Assembly (NCBI RefSeq): GCF_003668875.1
Contig: NZ_RAWM01000055.1
Location: 1 to 50,545, forward strand
DNA: 50,545 bases
Direction of reading: 5' to 3'
From: Corallococcus interemptor
GTDB lineage: Bacteria; Myxococcota; Myxococcia; Myxococcales; Myxococcaceae
A model generated the notes under the pieces. It was not told where the DNA came from. It did not search any database and saw only the letters and a program-made list of their open reading frames with translations. This document shows positions 23,501 to 31,571 of this stretch, piece by piece (positions within the stretch are counted from its first letter, which is position 1; every line of letters begins with the position of its first letter). A program made the translations under genes and the position numbers.

Positions 23501-24473
23501 TCATCCCAGGAGGCTGCGCTCCCGGAGCCCCAGGCGGAGGCCCCCCGCGCGCGGGAGCTCCAGCGCCAGGAGGGAGCCCCCCCGGCGCCACGGCACCCGT
23601 CGCGGGCCCAGCCATCCCCGGAGCCCCCAGGACAGGCGGAGGCACCGGCCCCTGCCGGGCCACCATGCCCGGAGGCTGCGCCGTAGGGGCCAGACGGGGC
23701 GGCGCGACCGGCGGACCCACCGCGGGCCGGGCTGCTTCAAGGACAGGCGGAGCCCGCACCGGCTCACCCATCACGATGTCCGGAAGCTCCTCGCCCACGA
23801 TGGCCGCTTCGGCCAGGTCCGCCTCCGCCTCCTGCTCCTCCGAGTCATCACTGAGGAACTGTCCCGGCGCGAGCCCACCGAACATCCCGGCGACCTCGGG
23901 CTCCGCGCGCACGGGCGCGGGAGGAGGCGGCACGGCCGGCGGCGGAATCACCACCTGCGCCGCGGCCATCGGCGCCACCGCCGCCATGGACATCGAACGG
24001 CGCGCGGGCAGCGGAATGGCGGGCTTCAAGGCACGCGTCGGCCGGTCGATGCCGTAGCGCAGGTTCAGGTAGTGGAACAGCCGCAGCTCCGGCACCACGT
24101 ACGCGACGATGCGCATGCCCGTGATGAACCCGAGCGCATCCGTGGTCTGCAGATCCAACGGGTTGGCCAGCGCGACCTTCAGCCGCCGGCCCTCCACCGC
24201 GAGCGGGAACGCCTGGTGCTTCTCCGCCTGATCCGCCGTGAGCAGCTTCAGCGTCGCCTCGGTGGCGGCGTCGAAGTCCGCCTCCATCGCGACGGGCGCG
24301 CGGGTCAGCTCCCCCAGCACCATGCCCACCGTCTCGATGTCGAGGAACCCCAGCTCCACCAGCCGGGAGCCCAGCCGGCCTCCGTGCACGAGCTGCGCGC
24401 TCATGCCCTGGTCGAGCTGCGCCTGCGTCAGGAGGCCCTTGCGGACCAGCGTCAATCCCAGCTTGTCGCCCAT
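20550..24473 (-). CDS. large modular protein: MshEN/PilB-N domain, Pro/Gly linker, acidic repeats, GAF-like C-terminus
   Basis: A 1307-residue cytoplasmic protein. Residues 1-55 show two successive copies of the MshEN pattern (KLGLTLVRKGLLTQAQLDQ, then RLGSRLVELGFLDIETV), and residues 56-145 complete a GspE/PilB-type N-terminal domain (FPLAVEGRRLKVALANPLD). There is no ATPase domain. About 170-540 is Pro/Gly/Ala-rich. About 640-850 is acidic with imperfect repeats of the type DVLDVEDVMSAEP. The last 170 residues (LLAYSAGRFRRAFLLGDS, HLLVFPLHSRGQPVAFFVAE) look like a GAF sensor. MshEN domains of this type bind cyclic di-GMP in known proteins. ATG 24473 begins the domain exactly. It lies 126 bases downstream of the exopolysaccharide transferase, suggesting a link with polysaccharide control. 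Confidence 0.75.
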   Translation of the reverse strand: MGDKLGLTLVRKGLLTQAQLDQGMSAQLVHGGRLGSRLVELGFLDIETVGMVLGELTRAPVAMEADFDAATEATLKLLTADQAEKHQAFPLAVEGRRLKVALANPLDLQTTDALGFITGMRIVAYVVPELRLFHYLNLRYGIDRPTRALKPAIPLPARRSMSMAAVAPMAAAQVVIPPPAVPPPPAPVRAEPEVAGMFGGLAPGQFLSDDSEEQEAEADLAEAAIVGEELPDIVMGEPVRAPPVLEAARPAVGPPVAPPRLAPTAQPPGMVARQGPVPPPVLGAPGMAGPATGAVAPGGLPPGAGAPARGGPPPGAPGAQPPGMIGRGGPVPPGTRPSATGIPTVQKAPPPGMRPVAPGAPGVAGPRPVGPPGAPMPPGMVRAGPPPGAPGMPPGAAPRPPPVMMAPGGPGPVAPGQRPPNAPGVPGAGAPPGARPMGPPGVPGAVPPNAVQGRPVVPPPGAPPRQGPPSGTVPPVAVGAPPPGAPPQRPATVGPVAVPPPAAMAQAPVSAPSTVPQGAGAPMGLAPDSAQAAPASSGNAPPPVARRPSGVTPAIAAPTAKAPAASGPVSDLGGEWADAFTDAPSAKPSAPVVAAAPSQSSSLSELVLDAELLDDADVSPSPASPVAAAAGKAPELTAVLTGDDLSDDILEDAGSVAAQPAAADATDVLDVEDVMSAEPHEAKATDATDVLDVEDVMSAEPHEAQAADVLDVEDVMSAEPQEAKVADVLSLEPQVAKATDVTDVVFAAPQEAQVTDDRAADNAVAVMSASPEQAPSTQARDAHADAAVVSAAPREAPAADVTDILDVQPDSLEAVAVMAAEPQAAKATDATDILDVEDAVPAEPQNAQASEAKEAHPSAPADPQVAKTLDATDSMPAASSEAHSIPEAEPVWDAVPGAPSTEVTGAPGQAPIPATVAAKNDAPVETMEFEPLPEAPLAGEAAKPDASVIATRDAEADGLEFSLAGDSQKPSVSPEAESWQVAAAPKSDAVLSAPPESDVALVANPDVPPRASPEASPEAGAEPVPLPKPRLVVPPPAPARDRSPITLDLSTSSEEPMQLASTWEFVGWQGGGEGEGSVGHAPETTWADRVVDLDVPAAAPTASEDGVALASAWEFMQQPWQPEAAAQMDPAQALLAAASASTDTPPDGPAVTAEQVLSALDTADSQGMVGKVLLAYSAGRFRRAFLLGDSFGLARVGRAWGPGCDRPEVSALKVDLDAPSLFTSAMNGPSPSVFSAPQAPQDEAIFSALCGESESHLLVFPLHSRGQPVAFFVAEHGPAPLEVAMLEELGRIADRAVEICTRLHRFP
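22321..22509 (-). repeat. in-frame tandem repeats in the modular protein gene
   Basis: Three near-identical units begin at 22321, 22378 and 22444 (plus-strand GCGGACATCACGTCTTCGAC), of 57, 66 and about 60 bp. All multiples of three, they encode copies of DVLDVEDVMSAEP plus a short Ala/Lys/Thr spacer. More degenerate copies extend to about 21940. Copy number is likely to vary between strains. Confidence 0.75.
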
Positions 24474-24599
24474 GTCGGCCCGCAGTCTAGACGGCTTCGC
24501 GGTGCCGATAGGAGGGTGCGCACGAATACGACCTGCACGCCCTCCCTGTCTGCCTGCCTGCCTCGGCTCCGGCACCTGGGGTCAGGGGCCGCCCGACGC

Positions 24600-26048
24600 T
24601 CAGTACGCGTTCTTCGAAAGGAAGCCGCCCAGCGCGGTGCGCAGGAGGATCTTCAGGTCCATCAGGAGCGACCAGTTCTCGATGTAATAGAGGTCGTACT
24701 CGATGCGCTTCTGGATGGACGTCTGGCCGCGCAGGCCGTTGATCTGCGCCCAGCCGGTGATGCCGGCCTTCACCTTGTGGCGCAGGTGGTAGCGCGGAAT
24801 CTGGCGCTTGAACTCCTCGATGAAGACGGGCCGCTCCGGGCGCGGGCCCACGAGGCTCATGTCGCCGCGCAGCACGTTGAAGAACTGGGGCAGCTCATCC
24901 AGCGAGTACTTGCGCAGGAACGTGCCCACCGGCGTGCGGCGCGCGTCCACGGCGCTGGCCATGGTGGCGCCCTGGGCTTCGGCGTCCACGCGCATGGTGC
25001 GGAACTTGAGGATGTGGAAGGTGCGCCCGTCCATGCCCATCCGCTCCTGGCGGTAGAGGATGGGGCCCTTGCTGGTGAAGCGCACCAGCAGCGCGGTGAA
25101 CACCATCATCGGCGCGCTGACGGCGATGGCGACCAGGGAGAAGAGCACGTCGAACACGCGCTTGGCCACGCGGCTCCAGCCGTCCATGGGGTCGCCCTGG
25201 AGGCTGATGATGGGCAGGCCGCCGAACTCCTCCAGGCCGCCGTACAGGGTGATGTACTGGTACAGGTCCGGCACCACCTTGACGTCCACGGTGCGCAGCG
25301 CCAGCTGCTCCATCAGCGGCTTCACGCGCGCCTGGTCCTCCAGCGGCACGGCGATGATGACCTGATCCACGGGATGGGCATCCAGGTAGGCCTCCACCTG
25401 GCCCACGTGGCCCACCACGCGCACGCCGCCCACCCACTGGCCGACCTTCTCCTCCTTGAGTGACAGCACGCCCGTCACGCGGAAGCCCAGCTCGCGGTGG
25501 CTCTCCACGGTCTCGATGGTGCGCAGCCCCAGCTCCTCCTCGCCGATGACGAGGATGGACTTGAGGTTGTAGCCGCGCCGGCGCACCTCGCTGAGCAGGT
25601 GGCGCATGACCATGCGCGACAGCGCGATGAGCGTGAAGGCGTAGACGACGAAGATGGCCAGCGTGAGGCGCGAGTAGCGCTCGCGGATGAAGTACGTCAC
25701 CGCCACCAGGATGAGCGTCGCGGTGATGGTGGCCTTGAAGAGCTCGAACAGCTCGCCCATGTGCGAGCGCGCGCGGTTCGTCGCGTAGAGCCGGGCCCGC
25801 TGGAACGTCATCGGGAAGATGACGAGCACCATCACCAGCGAGACGAACGTCTCACCCGGGGGCGGGATGCCCTCCGTGACGGGGAACACGCCGCTGAAGC
25901 GGGTGAAGTACGCGAGCACGAACGCCACCCCGAGCATCCCCGCGTCGGCGGCGACCTTGATGGACGTGTAGAAGCGCTGCAGGCGACCAAACACCGCGAT
26001 GACTCCTGACGGGGGACGAGGACCGTCCGTCGGATGCAAGACACGCAC
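24600..26048 (-). CDS. undecaprenyl-phosphate hexose-1-phosphate transferase (EpsZ/WcaJ type)
   Basis: Starts assembly of a polysaccharide repeat unit by moving a hexose-1-phosphate, usually glucose, from its nucleotide sugar to undecaprenyl phosphate at the inner membrane. The 482 residues comprise four N-terminal membrane helices (to about 150), a nucleotide-binding-like region (LKSILVIGEEELG, about 165-300), a fifth helix and the catalytic polyprenyl transferase domain with KRVFDVLFSLVAI, ILKFRTM, KYSLDELPQFFNVLRGDMS and LVGPRPE. The nearest characterised relatives would be Myxococcus EpsZ and enterobacterial WcaJ. It lies between a GT4 gene and the MshEN-domain gene on the same strand. 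The GTG start is the most upstream reasonable one. Confidence 0.92.
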   Translation of the reverse strand: MRVLHPTDGPRPPSGVIAVFGRLQRFYTSIKVAADAGMLGVAFVLAYFTRFSGVFPVTEGIPPPGETFVSLVMVLVIFPMTFQRARLYATNRARSHMGELFELFKATITATLILVAVTYFIRERYSRLTLAIFVVYAFTLIALSRMVMRHLLSEVRRRGYNLKSILVIGEEELGLRTIETVESHRELGFRVTGVLSLKEEKVGQWVGGVRVVGHVGQVEAYLDAHPVDQVIIAVPLEDQARVKPLMEQLALRTVDVKVVPDLYQYITLYGGLEEFGGLPIISLQGDPMDGWSRVAKRVFDVLFSLVAIAVSAPMMVFTALLVRFTSKGPILYRQERMGMDGRTFHILKFRTMRVDAEAQGATMASAVDARRTPVGTFLRKYSLDELPQFFNVLRGDMSLVGPRPERPVFIEEFKRQIPRYHLRHKVKAGITGWAQINGLRGQTSIQKRIEYDLYYIENWSLLMDLKILLRTALGGFLSKNAY

Positions 26049-26212
26049 CCTGAGCCCCGGGCGCGCTCAAGCGCCCGAGCCCCTCCCCCGGCGCGGGGTC
26101 CTAGCACGGGTTTTCCCGTGAAACCAATGGGTTGCACCGGAGGGCATCGGACATCCCCCGGCGCACCGGGCAGGCAGGCCTCGGGAAACTGGGGACGGCG
26201 CGGACAGCGCTG

Positions 26213-27343
26213 TCACACCGCTGGGGAGGACGGGGACATGCCCAGCAGGGCCTCCACCTCCGCCTGGATGGCCTGCTGGAAGCGGGCGCGGCTGAAGCGC
26301 TCGGCCTGGGCGCGGGCGTCCTGGGGGCGGAAGGACGGCTCCCAGGCGTCGAACTGGCGCACGGCGGCGGCGAGGGACGCCGGGGTCTGCTCCGGGAAGA
26401 AGAGGCCCGTCCTGGGAGTGACGGTCTCCAGGGCGCCGCCCTTGCCAAAGGCGATGACGGGGCGGCCGGTGGCCTGGGCCTCCAGGGGGGTGATGCCGAA
26501 GTCCTCCTCCGGGGTGAAGAGGAGCGCGCGGGCGTCGCGGTAGAGGCCGGGGAGCGCGCTGTCGGGCACGTTGCCGAGGAACCGGATGTGGGGCGGAAGC
26601 GGCCCGGACGTCAGGCGCGACGCCTCCTGCCCCGTGCCCACGACCCACAACGGGGTGTCCAGGGTGCGGAACGCCTCCAGGGCGACGTCCAGGCGCTTGT
26701 ACGGAGCGAAGGCGCCGAGCCACAGGAAGTAGCCGCCCTGCCCTCCCCCTTCGAGCGGCACCTGGGTGAAGCGCTCGAGCTCGACGGGCGGCGGGACGAC
26801 GGAGGCGTCGCGGTCCCAGAAGCGGCGGATCTTCCCGGCGATGTGCTGGGAGTTGGCGACGATGCGGCCCACGCGCTGGGTGGAGGTGCGGTCCCAGTGC
26901 TGGAGGTAGGGGCGCACGGCGAGCGCGGCGGCGCGCACGGGGAGGCGGGCGCGGCCGGGGCCGAAGTACTCGTCGAACAGGTCCCACATGTACCGCATGG
27001 GAGCGTGGACGTAGCTCAGATGGGGCACGCCGGGAGGCGCGTGGATGCCCTTGGCGACGCAGTGGCTGGAGGACAGGACCAGGTCGTAGTCGCCGGTGAT
27101 GCGAAGGGCTTCGATGGCGCGGGGGAACAGCGGCAGGAAGTGCCGGTAGCGCGAGTGGATCCCGGGGATGTGCTGGAGGAACGACGTGGAGATGCGCCGG
27201 TTCTCGATGCGCGGGGACTGGCTGCCTGGCTGGTGGATGAGGGTGTAGAGGTCCGCGTCGGGGAACAGTTCGCAGAGGGCGTCGAGGACGCGTTCTCCGC
27301 CGCGGTGGGTGACGAGCCAGTCGTGGACGAGGGCGACCTTCAC
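26213..27343 (-). CDS. GT4 family glycosyltransferase
   Basis: A 376-residue cytoplasmic or peripheral transferase. GTG 27343 is chosen because it yields the family N-terminus (KVALVHDWLVTHRGGERVLD); the open frame extending upstream is antisense to the divergent gene. The N-terminal Rossmann domain is followed by FLWLGAFAPYKRLDVAL and the C-terminal donor-site motif FTPEEDFGITPLEAQATGRPV with the EDFG...E pattern of GT4 enzymes. It probably adds a sugar to the repeat unit begun by the transferase at 24600-26048, which follows after 164 bases on the same strand. The 49 bp to the next gene form a divergent promoter region. Confidence 0.9.
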   Translation of the reverse strand: MKVALVHDWLVTHRGGERVLDALCELFPDADLYTLIHQPGSQSPRIENRRISTSFLQHIPGIHSRYRHFLPLFPRAIEALRITGDYDLVLSSSHCVAKGIHAPPGVPHLSYVHAPMRYMWDLFDEYFGPGRARLPVRAAALAVRPYLQHWDRTSTQRVGRIVANSQHIAGKIRRFWDRDASVVPPPVELERFTQVPLEGGGQGGYFLWLGAFAPYKRLDVALEAFRTLDTPLWVVGTGQEASRLTSGPLPPHIRFLGNVPDSALPGLYRDARALLFTPEEDFGITPLEAQATGRPVIAFGKGGALETVTPRTGLFFPEQTPASLAAAVRQFDAWEPSFRPQDARAQAERFSRARFQQAIQAEVEALLGMSPSSPAV

Positions 27344-27392
27344 GGGGGCCTTGTACCACTGGCGCGGCGCTGCGTGTGGTAGGCCAGGGAGC

Positions 27393-28490
27393 GTGCCATC
27401 TGTCCTGCTCGATTTGAGAATGGTGCGCGGCCAGCTCCACGGCATCGCGAGGTACGCGCTGGAGCTGGCGCGCCGTCTGCCCGCCCTGGCCCCGGACCTG
27501 GAGTTCTCCGCGCTGGTGCCAGCGAAGGGCCTGCCAGACGACCTGGGCGAGCTGACGCCGACCATTCCACTGCACCGCTCCAGGGCCGGGTATCTGTCGC
27601 CGACGGAGCAGCCGTTGTTGGCCTACGAGTTGGCGAAGCTGAAGCCGGACCTGTTCCACGCGACGTCGTTCTCGCTGCCGCTGTTCTGGCCGGGCCGCCT
27701 GGTGGCCACGTTGCACGACGCGAACCACCTGGCGCTGGCCGACCAGTACACGCCGGTGCAGGCGATTTATTACAAGGCCGTGGTGGGGCCGCGGGCGCGG
27801 TTGGCCACGGCGTTGATAACGGTGTCTGACTTCTCCCGGGAGGAGCTGGGGAAGTACCTGAACATGTCGCCGTACCGGTTCCAGGTGATCCACAACGGAG
27901 TGGACTCCAGGTTCCAGCCGCCGACGGCGAGCGAAGCGAAGGCGTTCCGGGAGCGGCACGAACTGCCGGAGCGGTACATCGCGGTGGTGGGCAACGCGAA
28001 GCCATTCAAGAACCTGGCGATGCTGGGCAAGTTCGCGCCGGACCTACCGGTGCCGCTGGTGCTGCTCGCGGGCAAGGGAGCCGTGGCGCACGAAGTGGGA
28101 CTGCACGAGAACGTCATCGACCTGGAGCAACTGCCTGAGTCGGAGATGCCGTTGTTCTATGGGGCTGCGACGGCGTTGCTGTTGCCGTCGAAGTACGAGG
28201 GATTTGGATTGCCCGCGCTGGAGGCCATGGCATCCGGGTGCCCTGTCATTGCGGCGGATGTGACAGCACTTCCGGAGGTCGTCGGCGAAGCGGCACTGCG
28301 AGTTCCGCCCGACGATGTGAAGTCGTGGCATGAAACAACGCTGCGCGTTCTCAGGGACGAGAACCTGCGCCGGAACCTGATGGAACTGGGGCGCGAACGA
28401 GCCGCCCGATTCACCTGGGACCGATGTGCCCAACAGACCCTTGGTGTCTTCAAACGAGCCATTCAGAACAAACACCCGGTGCACCCATGA
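27393..28490 (+). CDS. GT4 family glycosyltransferase
   Basis: A 365-residue transferase starting at GTG 27393 after CAGGGA; this start gives [21 protein letters not shown], typical for this group. It has an N-terminal acceptor domain ([26 protein letters not shown]), the inter-domain [17 protein letters not shown] and a donor-site motif [23 protein letters not shown] with EGFG...E. It is transcribed divergently from the other GT4 gene and overlaps the following small gene by ATGA. The role in the same surface polysaccharide is inferred from clustering. Confidence 0.9.
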   Translation: MPSVLLDLRMVRGQLHGIARYALELARRLPALAPDLEFSALVPAKGLPDDLGELTPTIPLHRSRAGYLSPTEQPLLAYELAKLKPDLFHATSFSLPLFWPGRLVATLHDANHLALADQYTPVQAIYYKAVVGPRARLATALITVSDFSREELGKYLNMSPYRFQVIHNGVDSRFQPPTASEAKAFRERHELPERYIAVVGNAKPFKNLAMLGKFAPDLPVPLVLLAGKGAVAHEVGLHENVIDLEQLPESEMPLFYGAATALLLPSKYEGFGLPALEAMASGCPVIAADVTALPEVVGEAALRVPPDDVKSWHETTLRVLRDENLRRNLMELGRERAARFTWDRCAQQTLGVFKRAIQNKHPVHP

Positions 28491-28744
28491 CACTGAGGCG
28501 CAAAGGGACGCGGCGCATTGTCGTTGGGGATCTGAACTATCGCTGGACAGTGGCGCCGAACGATGAGCCCGGGCTCGGCATCGTCGTGGAACATGAATCA
28601 GGGCATGGCCAGCGCATGGTGACCTGGGTGGAGCACGGAACAATCATCGCTCCGGGGCTCGTCAAGGAGGTCATCAACGACGCGCTCGAAAAGGGATGGC
28701 ACCCGGAGCAGCCAGGGGATGAATTGGTCTTCCGGCGCTCTTGA
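28487..28744 (+). CDS. small hypothetical protein coupled to the glycosyltransferase
   Basis: An 85-residue protein whose ATG overlaps the TGA of the glycosyltransferase. It is beta-rich and basic at the N-terminus ([20 protein letters not shown]), with a middle segment GIVVEHESGHGQRMVTWVEHG and a helical section (VKEVINDALEKGWHPEQPG) before FRRS. There is no secretion signal. The fold and function are not recognised; small proteins with the RRKG...IVV...YRW opening seem to occur singly in several large-genome bacteria. It may be unrelated to sugar transfer despite the coupling. Confidence 0.65.
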   Translation: MTLRRKGTRRIVVGDLNYRWTVAPNDEPGLGIVVEHESGHGQRMVTWVEHGTIIAPGLVKEVINDALEKGWHPEQPGDELVFRRS

Positions 28745-28785
28745 ATCCATCACCCCGTGGAACCCAGCGGAATGAGCCACATTCA

Positions 28786-31068
28786 ATGATCAGCTCCGCG
28801 AAGTCATGCGTCGCCTGCGTACTGCTCCTGCTCACTTCGACCGCGAGCGCCCAGGCCCTCCCCTCTCTCCAATCCCCGGCGCCCAAGGCCGTGTCGCTGA
28901 CCGTGAGCGGCGGTGTGTCCCTGGGGACATACGAAGCGGGGTTCCTGTACTACTCGGGGACATCGTCACAAGGAGAACGCGCCGTGGACCTGCGGCTCGT
29001 GACGGGGGCCTCCGCGGGAAGCCTCAATGCCTTGCTGGCGATCATGGCGACCTGTGGCGTGGATGCGTCCACGCCAGGCCAGTCGCTGTTCTGGGACATC
29101 TGGGTTCCCATCGGGTTCAACGACCTGTTCGTCCCAACCTCGACGACGGCGCTCGGCGTGTTCTCACGAGAGGCGCTGGAACGACGTGCCTCCCATATCG
29201 AACAGGCTTGGAATCAAGGCCTGGATCGCGCCTGCGACGTGGTGATCGGAGTTTCGACGACGCGCCTGTCGCCCCGTGCCCTTCAAGCGGCGAACGGACG
29301 GCTCGACCTGCCGCGACTCGAGGAGAAGTTCGCCATTCGCATCCAGGGGCGTGGCAAGGATCGGCCGCCTCGCGCGACCAACTACACCACGCGCGAGGGC
29401 CGGCGCCTGGAGCTGCTGCTGGAGACGGACGAACACGGTGAAATCCCCTTCGCGAACCTGCGCGAATTGCTGCTCGCGTCCATGTCCTTCCCCATTGCGT
29501 TTCCGCCCCAGCCGCTGCGGACCTGCGCGCCGAAGGCCTCCGCGAAGCCCGGGGAATGTCAGCCCTCCGAGGCGAAGCGAGATCTCTTCATCGATGGCGG
29601 CGTCTTCGACAACACGCCCCTGCGTCTGGCCGTGGGACTCGCGCGAGATGGCCTTCGCGAGACCGCGGATGGCAAGCTGGAATGGCGTCCGATTCCCCAG
29701 CCCGACACGCGCACGACGCCTCCCGGTATCGCGTTCGCCTTCATCGATCCGGACGCGACCGAGTACCCGGTTGCGCCCCCTGCCCAGGCGGATGCCAGTC
29801 CCACGTCCCTGCCCGCGACCCTCGCGGGGCTCCTGGCCACCTTCGTGGACACAGCGCGTTCGAAGGAGCTGGCCATGCTCCTGGAGGAAGAACCGGAGAT
29901 CGCCAAACGCCTCACCCTACCCCGCCGACACTTCCCCGCTGCCGGTGCGCCCCTGTTCGCGTTCCTGGGCTTCTTTGAAAGAAGCTTCCGTGTCTTTGAT
30001 TTCTACCTGGGCATGTATGACGCCCGCCGGATGATGGATGACGCGTTCCGGGAAGGACGGACGCCGTCGGAAGAGCCCCGCGCGGCGGCGATGGATGGCA
30101 TTGGCGGATGGCAACCCTTCGCCTGCATGAGCGCCGTCTATGACGCACTCCCCAGCGCGGAGCAGGTGTGTCAGGGCGAAGCGCTGGCGGACTTCCGGGC
30201 GCTGTTGCAGATGTCCCTGGACCAGCTCTACGACGCGTGCAGCAGGCCCGAAGTGACGGCTCCCGCCGGTGCCTGGCGCAACACGCACTGCGACCGAGCC
30301 CTCGCGGGACAGCCGCCGCCCAGGGTCCCCGGCCTCCAGCCTGGCGAATGGCCGGAATGGAAGCAGCGCAAGGACGAGTCGGAGCTGTCGTACTCGATGC
30401 GGCTGCTGGGGGCGTATGGCTTCGGCTTCCAGGACCTGGGCGTGCCGAAGGGCCGAGGCGACCTCGCCGTCCTGCGCATCCGCCATGCGCTGGGGGACGC
30501 CGCCCACCGGCTCGCGGCGGCTCAGCCCGCTGCCGACAAGCCGACGGTCCGCTTCGCCAGCAAGCTCGCGGTGGACAGCATCAGCTATGAGCCCCAGCGC
30601 CTTTCGCTGCACATCACGATGGGGCCCACGACGAGCGAGGTGGGCTTGAGCGTCGGAGCCTCCGCGATGCCGCTGTCGTCCGGGCTCCGGTTCGCGGGTG
30701 CGCTCGGGTTCCGGGGCCTCGCGGACGTCTTCTCCTCGGGCAGCAGCGGCGATCCGTTTGGCGTGGCGCTGACGGGGGGGCTCGAGTTCCAGCCCCGCTC
30801 AGAGCAGACCTTCCTCTCACAAAGCCGTCTGGCCCTTCGCGCCGGATGGTTGTTCAGCGCGAAGGACCAATACGGCACGATCAGCTGCCCGACGAGCGGC
30901 GCCAGCCATGTGACCGCCTGCTCACGGCCGGTGGTCCAGGGGCTCGTGGGCATCACCTTCCTGGAGTTCCTCCGCGCCCAGCTGGTCGGCGAGTGGTACC
31001 CGAGCACGGAGGGCCGGAAGACGCTCTGGTCCATGGCCCCAGGCATCGGCTTGGAATTGGGGCTCTAA
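28786..31068 (+). CDS. secreted patatin-like phospholipase with C-terminal barrel-like domain
   Basis: A 760-residue exported lipid acyl hydrolase. The signal peptide ends near residue 20 (STASAQA). The patatin domain contains the oxyanion loop GGVSLGTYEAG (about residues 39-49), the nucleophile motif GASAG and the catalytic Asp in FIDGGVFDN (about 270), so the Ser-Asp dyad is complete. A long central insertion follows, and the last 150 residues alternate in beta fashion (LSLHITMGPTTSEVGLSVGA to APGIGLELGL), as an outer-membrane barrel would. This domain order resembles self-contained exported patatins. ATG 28786 is chosen for the signal peptide; the TTG at 28741 adds 15 unlikely residues. 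Confidence 0.85.
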   Translation: MISSAKSCVACVLLLLTSTASAQALPSLQSPAPKAVSLTVSGGVSLGTYEAGFLYYSGTSSQGERAVDLRLVTGASAGSLNALLAIMATCGVDASTPGQSLFWDIWVPIGFNDLFVPTSTTALGVFSREALERRASHIEQAWNQGLDRACDVVIGVSTTRLSPRALQAANGRLDLPRLEEKFAIRIQGRGKDRPPRATNYTTREGRRLELLLETDEHGEIPFANLRELLLASMSFPIAFPPQPLRTCAPKASAKPGECQPSEAKRDLFIDGGVFDNTPLRLAVGLARDGLRETADGKLEWRPIPQPDTRTTPPGIAFAFIDPDATEYPVAPPAQADASPTSLPATLAGLLATFVDTARSKELAMLLEEEPEIAKRLTLPRRHFPAAGAPLFAFLGFFERSFRVFDFYLGMYDARRMMDDAFREGRTPSEEPRAAAMDGIGGWQPFACMSAVYDALPSAEQVCQGEALADFRALLQMSLDQLYDACSRPEVTAPAGAWRNTHCDRALAGQPPPRVPGLQPGEWPEWKQRKDESELSYSMRLLGAYGFGFQDLGVPKGRGDLAVLRIRHALGDAAHRLAAAQPAADKPTVRFASKLAVDSISYEPQRLSLHITMGPTTSEVGLSVGASAMPLSSGLRFAGALGFRGLADVFSSGSSGDPFGVALTGGLEFQPRSEQTFLSQSRLALRAGWLFSAKDQYGTISCPTSGASHVTACSRPVVQGLVGITFLEFLRAQLVGEWYPSTEGRKTLWSMAPGIGLELGL

Positions 31069-31102
31069 TGCGAATCATCACGCACTGCATCTATCGTTGC
31101 CG

Positions 31103-31405
31103 TTACTCCATCCTCTCATCAGGGGGTTCCAACCCTGGCGGGCAGTGACAGAAATAGCCGCCCGCGTCCTCCCAGCGATCCTCACAAGGGCTGTAACACA
31201 GAGGCAGCAGACGCCGTTCTCCCTTGTACAGCCTGTCTGGATGGCGGACCGCATCAGGGCCCATTCTCCTTGAGCTCACGCATCCCAGCGGTTGCCACAG
31301 CAAGGCAAGCGCCCCCGCGCCAAGCACCGCGGCACAGACTCGAATGGGACGTGATGGAGAGGCGCGCATTGGGCGTGCGGACTGGCGCTCCGGGAGGACA
31401 TTCAT
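31103..31405 (-). CDS. small cysteine-rich lipoprotein
   Basis: About 100 residues from ATG 31405, or 88 from ATG 31369; the ribosome site is weak in both cases. A hydrophobic segment (VCAAVLGAGALALL) leads to the lipobox-like PLGC, and the short mature part ends with LCYSPCEDRWEDAG and GYFCHCPPGLEPP, four Cys that could form two disulfides. There is no family match that I recognise. It is divergent from the Cys-rich lipoprotein gene at 31572. The long open frame that extends this one to 32158 is antisense to that gene and is rejected. Confidence 0.5.
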   Translation of the reverse strand: MNVLPERQSARPMRASPSRPIRVCAAVLGAGALALLWQPLGCVSSRRMGPDAVRHPDRLYKGERRLLPLCYSPCEDRWEDAGGYFCHCPPGLEPPDERME

Positions 31406-31571
31406 GATGGTCAGTGGAACTCCTATACTTTCTTGATGGAAATTTCCGAATGCCGTCCATGCGAGGAGTTGAGTCCGAGCGGATGGAAATGACCGTTCCT
31501 TCGCGATTCGAGCGAAGATGCCGTGGAGCCTCCCCGCGATCCGGGACACGGGCGGAAAGTCACCTACAGTC

